Counted from the stretch's first letter, positions 55,005-64,000 are shown. The stretch: 64,000 nucleotides of DNA from Dyella jiangningensis (GCF_003264855.1 NZ_NFZS01000004.1:434001-498000); one strand, 5' to 3'. The notes: generated from the sequence alone by a model not told the origin. Numbers and translations are program-made.

Positions 55005-56300
55005 TTAGCCGTCCAGACGGCTTAGTCGATCCCGCAACTCACCCAGGCGCAGGTCGTGGCCCGAACCGGGCGAGACGCGTGCCGCCAGGCTACCCTCGGG
55101 CGTGCGCCCCTCGCCTGCAGATGCTGCGGCATCAGCGGCCGCACGGTACGCGTCGCGGAAAGGCACGCCCGCTGCCGCCTGTTCGATCGCCACGTCGGTG
55201 GCGTACATCGCCGGCTCGATCGCCGCGCGCATGGCCGGCTCGTTCCAGGCGAGACGGGCAAGAAGATCCGGGACCAGTTCGAGCGCGGCAAGGCCATGAC
55301 GGCAGCCGTGGAACAACGAGCCCTTGGAGAACTGCAGGTCGCGCTGGTAGCCCGAGGGCAGCGACAGCAGCTGCTCGATCTCGGTACGCGCCGCCGCCAC
55401 GCTGGCATAGCTTGCGCGCAGCAGCTCAACCACGTCGGGGTTGCGCTTGTTCGGCATGATCGAGCTGCCCGTGGTGTATTCGGACGGCAGCTTCACGAAG
55501 TCGAATTCCGCTGTCGTGAACAGCGAGAGGTCCCAGGCCAGGCGGCGCACGTCCAGCAGTGCGCCCGCGATGGCCTCCAGCACGGCCATCTCGAACTTGC
55601 CGCGCGAGAGCTGCGCATAGATCGGCGACACCTGCATGCGTGCAAAGCCCAGCGCGTGGGTAGTGTGTTCGCGATCGAGCTTCAGGTTGACGCCGTAGCC
55701 GGCCGCGGTGCCCAGTGGGTTGGCATCAATCAACGCGGCGGTCTGCTTCGCACGCAGGGCGTTGTCGATGAAGCCTTCGGCAAAGCCGGCGAACCACATC
55801 GCCGTGGACGACACCACGGCGCGCTGCAGATGCGTGTAACCCGGCAGCGGAATCGGCGGCTGCGCTGCACGGTCGAGGCACACTTGGGCAATGGCCTTGC
55901 AGTGCTGTTCCAGCGACGCCAGCTGCTCTTTCAGCCACAGGCGCGTGGCGACCAGGATCTGGTCGTTGCGGCTGCGGCCCGTGTGCACGCGGCGGCCGGC
56001 ATCACCCAGGCGTTCGGTCAGGCGCGCCTCGATGGCCGAGTGGCCATCCTCGTAGCGTTCGTCCAGCACGAAGTTGCCTGCGCGGAAATCTTCAGCCAGT
56101 ACGTCCAGCTCGCGCTTGAGCGCAGTCGCTTCGTCGGCGCTCACCACGCCGATATTGGCGAGGCCTTCGACATGCGCCTTGCTGGCGGTGATGTCGTGCA
56201 GGAAGAATTCGCGATCCAGCAGCACGTCGTCGCCCGCGAGGAACTTCATGATGCGGGCATCGATCTTGATATTGGATTTTTGCCAGAGGGGCTGGGTCAT
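55005..56300 (-). CDS. argH: argininosuccinate lyase
   Basis: This is a 431-residue enzyme that splits argininosuccinate into arginine and fumarate. Family motifs are HTGRSRNDQ (106-114), the catalytic histidine in GYTHLQRA (His157), and the signature loop [12 protein letters not shown] with catalytic Ser near 279. The start is ATG 56300 with AGGA upstream; the longer reading frame upstream runs through a REP pair. A 164-bp gap with that REP pair separates it from argC. This could lower or modulate read-through. Confidence 0.95.
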   Translation of the reverse strand: MTQPLWQKSNIKIDARIMKFLAGDDVLLDREFFLHDITASKAHVEGLANIGVVSADEATALKRELDVLAEDFRAGNFVLDERYEDGHSAIEARLTERLGDAGRRVHTGRSRNDQILVATRLWLKEQLASLEQHCKAIAQVCLDRAAQPPIPLPGYTHLQRAVVSSTAMWFAGFAEGFIDNALRAKQTAALIDANPLGTAAGYGVNLKLDREHTTHALGFARMQVSPIYAQLSRGKFEMAVLEAIAGALLDVRRLAWDLSLFTTAEFDFVKLPSEYTTGSSIMPNKRNPDVVELLRASYASVAAARTEIEQLLSLPSGYQRDLQFSKGSLFHGCRHGLAALELVPDLLARLAWNEPAMRAAIEPAMYATDVAIEQAAAGVPFRDAYRAAADAAASAGEGRTPEGSLAARVSPGSGHDLRLGELRDRLSRLDG

Positions 56301-56339
56301 TGCATTGTCCTGACAAGATGTAAAGCGCGACCTTTTGCT

Positions 56340-56463
56340 CGTCATTCCGGCGCAGGCCGGAATCCAGTAGCGATAGCGCTTGGCTCTGCGAGAAGAGTGG
56401 CTGGATGCTTTCCACGAAACCGATCCATTTCGCCACTGGATTCCGGCCTGCGCCGGAATGACG
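56340..56463. repeat. REP pair, family B copy 2, inside the arg operon
   Basis: CGTCATTCCGGCGCAGGCCG at the left and its inverted mate at the right match the pair at 27773-27919. It lies between argC and argH; its end is one base from the argC stop codon. In mRNA it would form a stable hairpin pair between two cistrons. Confidence 0.9.
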
Positions 56464-56464
56464 G

Positions 56465-57421
56465 TTACGCTAACGGAATGGCCGTGTACTCGTCCACGCC
56501 GATGGCGCGATTGATGTTCTGCATGGCCTGGGTCGCGGCGCCCTTGAGCAGATTGTCCAGTGTCGCCACCACCACCACGCGCTTGCCATCGTTGGACACG
56601 GCGAAACCGCCGATGTCCACATGGTGCTTGTGCGCGATCCGGCTCACCCACGGTGCCTCGTCGACAACGTGCACCAGCTTCTCGCCGTCATAGGCGCCAT
56701 GGAAGCGGCTGACGATATCCTCGCGCTTGACCTGGCGCGACAGGTACAGGTTGGTGGTCACGGTAAGGCCGCGGAAATGCGGCGCCACGTGCGGCATGAA
56801 CTCCACCGGCACGCCGAGATGGCGACTGGCTTCCTTCTCGTGCATGTGCCCGGTGAGTGAATACGGCATCAGGTTGTCGCGCAGCTTTTCAGGGTCGTTC
56901 TTATCGGATGGCGTGGTGCCCGCACCCGAGTAGCCCGACACGCCGAAGCTCACCGGCGGCGCCGCCAGCAGATCCTTCAACGGCGCGATGGAAAGCTGCA
57001 CGGCCGTCGCATAACAACCCGGATTGCTGATGCGTTTCTCGCCACGCCAGCGCTCGCGCGTCAGCTCGGGCAGGCCGTAGTACCACTTCTCGTTGAAGCG
57101 ATAGTCCGCGGAGAGATCCACGATCAACGTCTCCGGCTTCGCCTTGTCGATCGCCTCCACATACGGTGCTGCCTTGCCGTTCGGCAGGGCCAATACAACC
57201 ACGTCGGCGCCTTGCGCAGCCACGGCCTCAGGATCGAGACTGGCGTAGCGCAGGTCGCCATCGAAGCCTTCGACGTGATCGGCAACGCGCTGACCGTCCA
57301 GTTCGCGCGAGGAAACGAAAGCCAGTTCCAGCGCCGGATGCGCTGCCACCAGGCGGATCAGTTCGGCGCCGGTATGGCCCCGTGCGCCAACGATGCCGAT
57401 GCGATGCTTGGTCGTGCTCAT
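56465..57421 (-). CDS. argC: N-acetyl-gamma-glutamyl-phosphate reductase
   Basis: This is a 318-residue NADPH enzyme for the third step of arginine synthesis. N-terminal [16 protein letters not shown] binds NADP, and the catalytic cysteine is Cys136 in [24 protein letters not shown] and the C-terminal [12 protein letters not shown] also fit. It starts 3 bp after the kinase/synthase stop, so coupling is tight. The version is the shorter type found in Xanthomonas. Confidence 0.95.
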   Translation of the reverse strand: MSTTKHRIGIVGARGHTGAELIRLVAAHPALELAFVSSRELDGQRVADHVEGFDGDLRYASLDPEAVAAQGADVVVLALPNGKAAPYVEAIDKAKPETLIVDLSADYRFNEKWYYGLPELTRERWRGEKRISNPGCYATAVQLSIAPLKDLLAAPPVSFGVSGYSGAGTTPSDKNDPEKLRDNLMPYSLTGHMHEKEASRHLGVPVEFMPHVAPHFRGLTVTTNLYLSRQVKREDIVSRFHGAYDGEKLVHVVDEAPWVSRIAHKHHVDIGGFAVSNDGKRVVVVATLDNLLKGAATQAMQNINRAIGVDEYTAIPLA

Positions 57422-57424
57422 GAT

Positions 57425-58741
57425 TCAGTCCACCAGGGTCGGCAAGCGTTGGGCGCAGTGCGCCACGCAGCGTGCGATCGTGTCGAAGTCTTCGATGCCG
57501 TACCAGAACACCTTCCAGCGCGGCTGCTTGAGGCAGCCATCGGATTCGGCATAGTAGAAATGGTTGACGTTGTTGCCGTGGCGCGAGCGCCAGAACAACT
57601 GCGGGTTCTCCTCGCGCATCACCTGCCACACGGCGCGGCCCAGGCCTTCGCCCTGCGCATCGTCCAGCACCGCGAACTTGTCGAGGTACGGCAGGCCGTC
57701 TTCCAGCGTAAGGATCATCGCGGTGCGATAGTTCTCGCTCACGTACACGCGGAACGGCTTGGTGCGCTCGAAGTAATCCGGCACCAGCGTGCGGCCGAAG
57801 CTCGACTCAATCAGCTCGCGCATGCGCGCCAGGTCGATGCCTTCCCACGACTCGAAGCGCTTTACCTTCTCGCCACGGCGCACCAGCGTGCCCGAACCCT
57901 TGTGGGTGAACAGCTCCTTGGCGAGCTCCGACGGCTGCGTGATCGACACCGACGAGGTGAGCGGCAGGTCGTTGAGCAGGTCGGCGATCTGTTCGATCTT
58001 CACGCGCATGCCGCCGTTGATCCACGGCTGCGACATCAGGTGCTCGAACTCGGTGCTGAGGTTGATCGAGTCGATGATGCGTCCCTGGTCATCCAGCAGG
58101 CCGCCCGTGCCGGTGAGGAACACGATCTTGTACGGCTGCAGCACGCGCACCAGTTCGTTCGCGGCGAAGTCGGCGTTGACGTTGAGGATCTGGCCCTCCT
58201 CCGTCTCGCCCATGCTGGCGATCACCGGGATCGAACCGGCGCGAAGGCTGGCCTCGATCGGCGCCAGGTTGATGCGGCTGACCTTGCCCACCAGGCCGTA
58301 GGTATCGCGATCGAGATACGTGGAAGTGAACACGCCCGACAGCACCGAGGTGGCGCGGGTGTCCATGGTCTGCAGCGCTTCGACCAGGCGCAGGTTCTGT
58401 TCCTGGAACACCTTGCGCACGATCGCCAGCGCCTTGGGCGTCGTCACGCGCAGGCCGTTCACCGTCTGCTTTTCGATGCCGGCGGCGGACAGCTCCTCGT
58501 CCAGCTGCGGACCTGCGCCATGCAGCACGATCGGCGTGAGGCCGACCTGCTGCAGGAAGGTCAGCGACGAGGTCAGCGCCGGCAGGTCATCGCGCAGCAC
58601 CGCGCCACCGACCTTCACCACGGCGAAGCGCTTGGCGTCGAGCTGCGAGAAACGCTTGAGGTATTGCTGGATCTCCTTCGCGCTGCCCATGCTCGAAAGC
58701 AGGCGGACGATGGTTTTCCTGGTGTGCTTGTGGGCTTCCAT
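57425..58741 (-). CDS. argB: bifunctional N-acetylglutamate synthase/kinase (NAGS-K)
   Basis: This is a 438-residue fusion carrying out the first two steps of arginine synthesis. Residues about 1-285 are an amino-acid kinase domain ([43 protein letters not shown]). Residues 290-438 are a GNAT domain of the vertebrate-like NAGS class ([45 protein letters not shown]). Xanthomonas campestris NAGS-K has the same layout and is arginine-inhibited. It starts 2 bp after the argE stop. Confidence 0.94.
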   Translation of the reverse strand: MEAHKHTRKTIVRLLSSMGSAKEIQQYLKRFSQLDAKRFAVVKVGGAVLRDDLPALTSSLTFLQQVGLTPIVLHGAGPQLDEELSAAGIEKQTVNGLRVTTPKALAIVRKVFQEQNLRLVEALQTMDTRATSVLSGVFTSTYLDRDTYGLVGKVSRINLAPIEASLRAGSIPVIASMGETEEGQILNVNADFAANELVRVLQPYKIVFLTGTGGLLDDQGRIIDSINLSTEFEHLMSQPWINGGMRVKIEQIADLLNDLPLTSSVSITQPSELAKELFTHKGSGTLVRRGEKVKRFESWEGIDLARMRELIESSFGRTLVPDYFERTKPFRVYVSENYRTAMILTLEDGLPYLDKFAVLDDAQGEGLGRAVWQVMREENPQLFWRSRHGNNVNHFYYAESDGCLKQPRWKVFWYGIEDFDTIARCVAHCAQRLPTLVD

Positions 58742-58743
58742 AG

Positions 58744-59991
58744 TTATCCTTTGCGCTCATCCGTGAGCGTGGGATCAAAAAGTGGCCTTCCCTGGCCACA
58801 CTTTTCAACGATGCGGTAGATGGTTTCTGCGTAATGCTTCAGTTGTTCGAGCGCGACCCACTCGTCGGCGGTGTGCGCCTGCGCGATGTCGCCGGGGCCG
58901 TAGACGAAGCAGATGTAGCCCGCGGCCGAGAACAGCGCTGCCTCGGTCCAGAAGTCCACGGCGTTGCCGATCGGGATATCCAGCTCGTCGGCGAGATCGC
59001 GCGCGGCGAGGCGGCGCGCCTCGGCCGTGGCCGTATCGCCAGCCGGCAGCGAATCGCCGCGGAACAGTTCGTCGAATTCGATAGGCTGCGGCTCGACCAG
59101 CGTGCGGAACGTTTCCAGCAGCTGATCGGGATTCATGGTGGGCAGCGGACGAAAGCCGAAACGGACGTCCGCCGAGGGCGCGATCATGTTGGCCTTGATA
59201 CCGCCATCCACACGGCCGATGTTGAAGCGCAGGCCGGTCAGTCCACCGAAGCGTTCATGCGCCTGCTTCTCGACGTAATCGAGCGCCGCACCGCCCCAGC
59301 GAATGGCCTGGTGCACGGCGCTATCGCTAGGCTTCTGCTCGCCCGAGGCATGCCCTGCGCTGCCCTTGAAGCGCATCTGCACCGAATGGATGCCGCGATG
59401 CGCCAGCACCGCCTCGCCCTTGGTGGGCTCCGCCACAATCACCGCTTCATAGCCCACACGCGCAAAGCCCCTCTCCCCTCGGGAGAGGGGTTGGGGAGAG
59501 GGTGCGGCCGAAGCAGAGTGCGCGGCATGACCCGAACCCTCTCCCGCAGGGAGAGGGGGAAAAGCCCGCAAGAAACCAGCGATGCAGCGCGGATCGTTGG
59601 CCTCCTCGTCGGTGGACAACAGCAGTGCCATATCGCCCTCCGTGGCATTGGCCACCGCGAGCAACGCGGCCGCCGCGCCCTTGATGTCACAGGCGCCCAA
59701 ACCGATGGCGCGATCTTCCGTCACCCGCAACTCGTGCGGGTTGGCCGTCCAGTGCGGCGAGTCGGGCACGGTGTCCAGGTGCACGTTGAACAGCACCTTG
59801 GGGTTGCCGCGCACGGCATGCAAAGTCACGGCGCCCGCGCCGTAATCGGTCACGCTGACATCGAAGCCCGGCAGGTTGTCCCGCAGGTAGTCGAAAATGC
59901 CGCCCGTGCCGATCTCGCGCGGCGGATTGCGCGTGTCATGGCTGACCAGCGCGCGAAGATGTCGAAGGGTGTCGTCCAGTAATGCGCTCAT
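58744..59991 (-). CDS. argE: N-acetylcitrulline/N-acetylornithine deacetylase with in-frame repeat insertion
   Basis: This is a 415-residue M20-family zinc enzyme. Metal ligands appear in FNVHLDTVP (His71, Asp73), GACDIKG (Asp102), STDEEAND (Glu129/130) and VAEPTKG; the dimerisation domain follows. Because the operon has ArgF', the natural substrate is probably N-acetylcitrulline. Residues about 145-177 ([15 protein letters not shown] ... [12 protein letters not shown]) are encoded by a facing pair of family-C repeats and break the protein between GFLRAF and [10 protein letters not shown]. The frame stays open, so the protein may still work with an extra loop. Confidence 0.9.
   Translation of the reverse strand: MSALLDDTLRHLRALVSHDTRNPPREIGTGGIFDYLRDNLPGFDVSVTDYGAGAVTLHAVRGNPKVLFNVHLDTVPDSPHWTANPHELRVTEDRAIGLGACDIKGAAAALLAVANATEGDMALLLSTDEEANDPRCIAGFLRAFPPLPAGEGSGHAAHSASAAPSPQPLSRGERGFARVGYEAVIVAEPTKGEAVLAHRGIHSVQMRFKGSAGHASGEQKPSDSAVHQAIRWGGAALDYVEKQAHERFGGLTGLRFNIGRVDGGIKANMIAPSADVRFGFRPLPTMNPDQLLETFRTLVEPQPIEFDELFRGDSLPAGDTATAEARRLAARDLADELDIPIGNAVDFWTEAALFSAAGYICFVYGPGDIAQAHTADEWVALEQLKHYAETIYRIVEKCGQGRPLFDPTLTDERKG
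59468..59559. repeat. family-C repeat pair inserted in the argE coding region
   Basis: Two GC-rich hairpins face each other: CCCCTCTCCC/GGGAGAGGGG at 59468-59490 and CCCTCTCCC/GGGAGAGGG at 59537-59557. The same motif follows the ketosynthase gene at 44583. Here it is in frame with argE and adds about 30 codons. Confidence 0.85.
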
Positions 59992-60079
59992 GCGATCCGT
60001 CTGGTGGTATTGAATAGCAAGGCCCAAGGCAGAGCTCATGCACGCCATCCCAGCCAGCGCCGGAATGGCGTGCAGCGCG

Positions 60080-61273
60080 TCAGCTGCGGTTGATCTCGGC
60101 CCACAGCGTGCTGCTCATGCCGAACAGCTTGATGAAGCCCTCGGCCTCTTCCACACCCCAGTCCGCCGACTGCGCATAGGTCGCGCCCTTGGCGTTGAGG
60201 ATGTGCGGCGAGCGCACTTCGACCGCAGTCACCAATGCACCGTTGGTTTCCAGCACCACTTCACCATTCACGCAGGCCTGGCTGGACGCGAGAAACGCCT
60301 CCAGGTCGGTCTTGACCGGATCGTGGAAGAAACCTTCATACACGACCTCGACCCACTTGCGTGCCACTTCCGGCTTGAAGCGATTCTGCTGCTTGGTCAG
60401 CACGGCCTCTTCCAGAGCACGGTGCGCGGCCAGCAGTGAAATCAGGCCCGGCGCTTCATACACGATGCGGCCCTTGAGGCCGATGGTGGTGTCGCCGGTG
60501 TACATGCCGCGGCCCACGCCGTATGGCGCGAACAGCTCGTTGAGCTTGGCGAGCAGCTTGGCGCCCGGCAGCTTCTCGCCATTGAGCGACACCGCCTCGC
60601 CCTTCTCGAAGCCGATCGTCACCGACAGCTTTTCGGACGGCCATTCGGCGCGCGGCTTGCACCAGCCGCGAGCGCCCTCGCCCGGCGTCTTCCAATGGTC
60701 GATCTCGCCACCGGACAGCGTCACGCCCAGCAGGTTCTCGTTGATGGTGTAGCTCTTCTGCTTGGCACGCACGTCGAAACCGCGCTCTTCCAGATAGGCC
60801 TGCTCGTAGGCACGCGTCTGGGTGTGCTCCTTCTGGATCTCGCGGATCGGCGCCACGATCTCGTAGTCACCCAGCGCCTTCACCGCAAGGTCAAAACGGA
60901 CCTGGTCATTGCCCATGCCGGTGCAGCCGTGCGCGATGGCCTTGGTGCCCAGCTCCTTGGCGCGCGCAATGGCGGCGTCCACGATCAGGTAGCGATCGGA
61001 CACCAGCAGCGGGTACTGGCCCTGATAGGCCTCGCCGGCCTGCACGAAAGGCTTGACGAAGCCGTTCCAGATGGCCGGGCCACCGTCCACCGTGACATGG
61101 CTGGCCACGCCCAGCTCCTTGGCGCGCTGTTCGATGTAGGCGCGCTCCTCGGCGTCCACGCCGCCGGTGTCGGCGAACACGGTGTGCACAGCCCAACCGC
61201 GCTCCTTGAGGTAGGGCACGCAGAAGCTGGTGTCGAGGCCGCCGGAGAAGGCGAGGACGATGTCTTTGCTCAT
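60080..61273 (-). CDS. argG: argininosuccinate synthase
   Basis: This is a 397-residue enzyme joining citrulline and aspartate with ATP. The N-type ATP pyrophosphatase P-loop is [13 protein letters not shown] at the N-terminus. [14 protein letters not shown] binds citrulline/aspartate, and [17 protein letters not shown] lies in the C-terminal oligomerisation part. Start ATG 61273, 40 bp after the OsmC-like gene; 88 bp separate it from argE. Confidence 0.95.
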   Translation of the reverse strand: MSKDIVLAFSGGLDTSFCVPYLKERGWAVHTVFADTGGVDAEERAYIEQRAKELGVASHVTVDGGPAIWNGFVKPFVQAGEAYQGQYPLLVSDRYLIVDAAIARAKELGTKAIAHGCTGMGNDQVRFDLAVKALGDYEIVAPIREIQKEHTQTRAYEQAYLEERGFDVRAKQKSYTINENLLGVTLSGGEIDHWKTPGEGARGWCKPRAEWPSEKLSVTIGFEKGEAVSLNGEKLPGAKLLAKLNELFAPYGVGRGMYTGDTTIGLKGRIVYEAPGLISLLAAHRALEEAVLTKQQNRFKPEVARKWVEVVYEGFFHDPVKTDLEAFLASSQACVNGEVVLETNGALVTAVEVRSPHILNAKGATYAQSADWGVEEAEGFIKLFGMSSTLWAEINRS

Positions 61274-61313
61274 GGCTTGCAGATCCTGGATGGAAGGCTA
61301 AACGGAAATAGGG

Positions 61314-61793
61314 TCAAACCGATTCGACAATGATGCGCGGTTCGCAGCGCACCGGGAAGTTGACAGAGTTGGCGATGAAACAGGCGTGGTGCGCAGGTTC
61401 GTGCGCCGCCTCCGCCTTGGCCGGGTCGCTGGCAACCGTGATGGTTACTTCGGGCCGCAGCACCACCTCGAGGAAACGACCGCCATGGGCGTCGGTTTCC
61501 ATGGTGCCTTCGGCATGATCGACGTAGCCGGTCACCACCACGCCCGCCAGCACCGCCTGGTGCAGATAGGACAGCATGTGGCAGGTGGACAACGCCGTGA
61601 CGAGCATGTCCTCGGGGTTGTGCTTGCCGGCGTCACCGCGGAACAGCGGATCGGACGATCCCATCAGCACCGGCTTCCCGGCGATGTGGATTTCATGGTC
61701 GCGGCCATAACCCTGATAGGTCTTGGTACCGCTGCCCTGGTTGCCGGTCCAGAGGGTTTCGACCTGGTACTTGTGCTGGTGCGACTTGCTCAT
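61314..61793 (-). CDS. OsmC/Ohr-superfamily protein in the arg operon
   Basis: This is a 159-residue protein with the OsmC fold. The redox cysteine is present in ALSTCHMLSYLHQA, and a second cysteine is in HHACFIANSVNFPVRCEP. It probably reduces hydroperoxides, though this branch is poorly studied. Its start overlaps the stop of the paiB-like gene (ATGA). Why it sits between argF' and argG is unclear; position in the operon is the main clue. Confidence 0.88.
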   Translation of the reverse strand: MSKSHQHKYQVETLWTGNQGSGTKTYQGYGRDHEIHIAGKPVLMGSSDPLFRGDAGKHNPEDMLVTALSTCHMLSYLHQAVLAGVVVTGYVDHAEGTMETDAHGGRFLEVVLRPEVTITVASDPAKAEAAHEPAHHACFIANSVNFPVRCEPRIIVESV

Positions 61794-62431
61794 GACCTGC
61801 CCTTTTCCTGTTGAGGGATGTCCTGTTGCGACATGAGCTCGGCGAGTTCCGCATCAGCACGACGGGCGCGCTCATGCAGACCCGCAACGACACCGGCACG
61901 ATTGGCCGCCGGATGGTTCTGGCTCAGTTTGAACTTGCCTTCGATGCGCTCGATGTCGATCTCCAGGCCGGTAATGGCCTTGAGCATCTTTTCGATGTGA
62001 TCTTCCGGCGCGTCGGTCACGTGCCACGGTTCCGGCTGCCCGGCCTCGTGGCGGTCGGTCAACCTTTCCAGCAGGCTGCGCAGCCACACGGGATCGTGGG
62101 TGACACGCAGGCGGCCATGGACGTGCACCACCGCGTAGTTCCACGTCGGCACTTCGCGGTGGGTTTCCCGCTTGCTCGGGTACCAGTTCGGACTCACATA
62201 GCCGTCCGGGCCGCGGAAGATCACCAGCACCTCGGCGCCGTCGAGCTTCGCTAGCTCGTTGCCGCGTGCCACGTGGCCGTGCAGCTGCGTGTCGCTCACC
62301 AGTTCCAGCGGAAGGTGGTTGGCGCATACGCCACCCTCGCCCTGGGCGACCACGGTGGCGAACGGGTACTCACGCATCAGCGCGTGCAACTTCTCGCTGC
62401 GCGTTTCCTTGAAGTGCGTGGGCAGGTACAT
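61790..62431 (-). CDS. FMN-binding PaiB-like protein
   Basis: This is a 213-residue protein of the PaiB family (FMN-binding negative transcriptional regulator), a split-barrel flavin fold. Typical parts are MYLPTHFKE at the start, HLPLELV, VIFRGPDGYVSPNWYPSK and VPTWNYAVVHVHGRL, and KLSQNHPAANR near the end. Bacillus PaiB affects sporulation and protease genes; the role here is unknown. It starts two bases after the argF' stop and overlaps the osmC-like gene. Confidence 0.88.
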   Translation of the reverse strand: MYLPTHFKETRSEKLHALMREYPFATVVAQGEGGVCANHLPLELVSDTQLHGHVARGNELAKLDGAEVLVIFRGPDGYVSPNWYPSKRETHREVPTWNYAVVHVHGRLRVTHDPVWLRSLLERLTDRHEAGQPEPWHVTDAPEDHIEKMLKAITGLEIDIERIEGKFKLSQNHPAANRAGVVAGLHERARRADAELAELMSQQDIPQQEKGRS

Positions 62432-62433
62432 GT

Positions 62434-63441
62434 TCAGCGCTGACCGATCAGCGACGCCATCACCGCCTTCTGCACATGCAGGCGGTTCTCGGCTTCGTCG
62501 ATGGCGATGCAGGCGGGCGAATCCATCACCGCGTCGGTAGCCTTCACGTTGCGACGCAGCGGCAGGCAATGGCTGAACAGACCGTTGTTGGTCAGCGCCA
62601 TCTTCTGCTCGTCCACGATGAAGTGCTTGTGCGCGTCGCGGATCGGCTTTTCCTGGTCCCAGCGGCCGAAGAACGGCAGCGCGCCCCAGCTCTTCGCATA
62701 GACCACATCGGCGCCACGGTAGGCTTCCTCGATGTTGTGGCTGACCTTCAGCGAACCGCCGTTTTCCTTCGCGTTCTGATAGCCGAACTCCATGTAGCGC
62801 TCATCGAGCACGTAGTCCGGCGTCGGGCACAGCAGCGTCACGTCCATGCCCATCTTGGTGGCGATCAGCAGCGCGGAGTTGGCCACCGCGGTGTTGAGCG
62901 GCTTGGGGTGGTAGGTCCAGGTCAGCACGTACTTCTTGTTCTGCAGGCTGCCCAGGTGCTCCTTCATCGCCATGGCATGCGCGAGCTCCTGGCACGGATG
63001 GGTGATGGTCTCCATGTTGATCACCGGCACCGTGGCGTACTTGGCGAATGCCTTGATGACGTTGTCCTGCCGATCCACCGACCAGTCCTGGAACTTCGGG
63101 AAAGCGCGCACGGCGATCAAGTCCACGTAGCGCGACAGCACGCGCGCCACTTCGGCGATGTGCTCTTCGGTATCGCCGTCCATCACCGTGCCGACCTCGA
63201 ACTCGATCGGCCACGCGTCCTTGCCCGGCGCCAGCACGATGGCGTGGCCACCCATATGGAACGCACCCAGCTCGAAACTGGTGCGCGTGCGCATCGACGG
63301 GTTGAAGAACATCAGCGCCACGGACTTGCCGGCCAGCTGCTGGCCGCGAGGCGAGCGCTTGAAGGCGGCGGCCTGTTCAAGCAGCGCATCGATCTCGGCG
63401 CGGCTGTAGTCCTGGGTAGTCAAGAAATGGCGGAGAGTCAT
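62434..63441 (-). CDS. argF': N-acetylornithine carbamoyltransferase
   Basis: This is a 335-residue transcarbamylase that makes N-acetylcitrulline from N-acetylornithine, the variant step of Xanthomonadales. Carbamoyl-phosphate loop FFNPSMRTRTSFE is at 45-57, HPCQ at 148-151, and HCLPLRRNVK at 291-300. The Pro-Leu-Arg-Arg-Asn-Val-Lys form is that of acetylornithine rather than ornithine enzymes; Lys300 probably corresponds to the carboxylated lysine of the X. campestris enzyme. First gene of the operon; an attenuator-like leader lies upstream. Confidence 0.95.
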   Translation of the reverse strand: MTLRHFLTTQDYSRAEIDALLEQAAAFKRSPRGQQLAGKSVALMFFNPSMRTRTSFELGAFHMGGHAIVLAPGKDAWPIEFEVGTVMDGDTEEHIAEVARVLSRYVDLIAVRAFPKFQDWSVDRQDNVIKAFAKYATVPVINMETITHPCQELAHAMAMKEHLGSLQNKKYVLTWTYHPKPLNTAVANSALLIATKMGMDVTLLCPTPDYVLDERYMEFGYQNAKENGGSLKVSHNIEEAYRGADVVYAKSWGALPFFGRWDQEKPIRDAHKHFIVDEQKMALTNNGLFSHCLPLRRNVKATDAVMDSPACIAIDEAENRLHVQKAVMASLIGQR

Positions 63442-63483
63442 GATCGTGGATGCCTTTGTCGAATCTTGGATTCCGGAAACAAA

Positions 63484-63508
63484 AAAACCCGGCTGCTGGC
63501 CGGGTTTT
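63484..63508 (-). terminator. arg operon leader terminator (candidate attenuator)
   Basis: A perfect 10-bp stem (63484-63493 with 63499-63508, 5-nt loop) is followed on the minus strand by a run of seven T. It lies 42 nt before the argF' ATG and after the leader ORF. Its minus-strand 5' arm ACCCGGCC (plus positions 63498-63505) is exactly complementary to GGCCGGGT at the end of the leader ORF (plus 63543-63550), so an antiterminator can form. Confidence 0.85.
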
Positions 63509-63540
63509 GTCGTCGATACACATGAAACGCGTGCGACAGC

Positions 63541-63645
63541 CTACCCGGCCGAGTGTCGGACCAGCGGTCGGCGAGCACGCGACGTCATGCCAGCGGCCAT
63601 GCGGGCGCTGGTAAGGACAGTAGCGGTATAGACGGCTGCGGACAT
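63541..63645 (-). CDS. candidate arginine leader peptide
   Basis: This is a 34-codon ORF starting MSAAVYTATV (ATG 63645, GGAA upstream), with alternative internal starts at 63600 and 63588. It ends MTSRARRPLVRHSAG: four Arg codons (CGT, CGC, CGA, CGA) within eight positions shortly before the stop. The stop lies 32 nt ahead of the terminator. A possible promoter TTGCAT-17-CATGAT lies just upstream. A ribosome held at the Arg codons could change leader pairing. Peptide identity and start are inferred, not proven. Confidence 0.6.
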   Translation of the reverse strand: MSAAVYTATVLTSARMAAGMTSRARRPLVRHSAG

Positions 63646-63720
63646 GGGTGTTCCGGGTGGTAGAACGTTCATCATGACGGGATTTTCGCTGCCATGCAAC
63701 AAGATATCGGGCCTGGATGC

Positions 63721-63748
63721 CAAAACGCCGCCCGGAGGCGGCGTTTTG
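63721..63748 (-). terminator. intrinsic terminator of the glycine-zipper gene
   Basis: CAAAACGCCGCC (63721-63732) pairs perfectly with GGCGGCGTTTTG (63737-63748) around a 4-nt loop. It lies just after the stop codon of the partial minus-strand gene and separates it from the arg operon promoter. Confidence 0.9.
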
Positions 63749-63753
63749 TGATC

Positions 63754-64000
63754 TCAATCAGCGGGAGAAACGCTGACCCGTACCCTCAGGCGCTCGCCCG
63801 GGTCGTAGTTGAGCCGGGAGACGTACACCTCACCGCGATAGCGGTATTCGACGTCGTAACCCATGATACGACGCTGCTCGCTGACGGCAGCCACCTGCCG
63901 GCAATGCGTCTCGGTGGTTTCGTATTCGCCACCGCCCGAGCGGGACACGCTGTTGCCCACTGCGCCACCCGCCACCGCACCGGCAACCGTGGCCGCCGTG
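63754..64000 (-). CDS. glycine-zipper 2TM-domain envelope protein, C-terminal part
   Basis: The last 82 codons of a minus-strand gene are present; it runs off the window. A Gly/Ala-rich zipper (AGAVAGGAVGNSVSRSG) is followed by a conserved ETTETHCRQV and YDVEYRYRGEVYVSRLNYDPG domain. This is the layout of the 17-kDa surface antigen/YcfJ-type outer-membrane proteins, which are usually lipoproteins of unknown function. A perfect terminator follows. Confidence 0.8.
   Translation of the reverse strand, partial: TAATVAGAVAGGAVGNSVSRSGGGEYETTETHCRQVAAVSEQRRIMGYDVEYRYRGEVYVSRLNYDPGERLRVRVSVSPAD

Noticed and set aside
57212-58819. 535-codon plus-strand frame over NAGS-K and argC
   Set aside because: It spans two well-supported minus-strand genes and shows no recognisable domain.
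59460-59575. argE as a broken gene
   Set aside because: The repeat insertion keeps the reading frame and all metal-site motifs remain, so I treat it as an intact gene with an extra segment.
63377-63757. 126-codon minus-strand frame covering the arg leader and argF' start
   Set aside because: It runs through the terminator hairpin and into argF' out of frame. The shorter Arg-rich ORF at 63541-63645 fits the leader role better.

Overview
The window reads as chromosomal DNA of a GC-rich gammaproteobacterium of the Xanthomonadales, most likely Rhodanobacteraceae (Dyella/Rhodanobacter/Luteibacter-like). The main grounds are the arginine operon, which uses an N-acetylornithine carbamoyltransferase (ArgF') and a fused N-acetylglutamate synthase/kinase, GTAG-headed REP repeats, and a tryptophan-to-kynurenine branch with ACMSD and kynureninase. 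No rRNA, tRNA, CRISPR array, prophage or complete insertion sequence is visible. The taxonomic call rests on gene content only.

Layout. 1-4.8 kb: start of pncB, a periplasmic c-type cytochrome, a 365-bp nested-palindrome element, two lipoproteins, a Lys/Ala-rich histone-H1-like protein and a rhomboid protease. 4.9-13.6 kb: housekeeping and enzyme genes (PhzF-like, UPF0178, beta-hydroxyacid dehydrogenase-like, HI0933 flavoprotein, YajQ, OsmC), then DAHP synthase behind a Tyr/Phe/Trp leader-peptide attenuator. 13.7-20.2 kb: a NERD-helicase, an SH3 protein and a two-gene surface-polysaccharide module behind a sigma-54 promoter match. 20.3-33.4 kb: trxC, selO, rRNA-modification genes, a secreted trypsin-like protease, an MFS pump, a fluoride-riboswitch/crcB/DUF190 unit, cfa and two secreted proteins. 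33.6-35.9 kb: parC between two long REP pairs. 36.9-44.6 kb: an unusual set comprising an alpha/beta hydrolase, two paired EamA half-transporters, a second palindromic element, a DegT-type aminotransferase, an arginase-fold protein, a GNAT/FemAB-like acyltransferase, an acyl carrier protein and a NodE/FabF-like ketosynthase. 45.2-50.4 kb: ACMSD and kynureninase separated by a low-GC insertion, then an MFS transporter divergent from a LysR regulator. 52.2-63.4 kb: one long minus-strand arg-pro operon (argF', paiB-like, osmC-like, argG, argE, argA/B fusion, argC, argH, cupin, proB, proA). In front of it lies an apparent arginine-sensing attenuator.

How it works together. Arginine and proline synthesis both start from glutamate and appear to be co-transcribed. 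The leader ahead of argF' has an Arg-rich peptide, a terminator, and an alternative pairing that would block the terminator. The aromatic pathway entry enzyme has its own, even clearer, attenuator. Repeats shape the region: four GTAG-REP pairs, two pairs of a second REP family, and a third family that sits in frame inside argE.

Most notable are the two nested-palindrome elements (1328-1692 and 38535-38802). Their outer arms are unrelated in sequence. They share the same fold plan, a conserved tip motif, and a helix whose base pairs are kept by compensatory changes. No published description is known to me, but I could not search.
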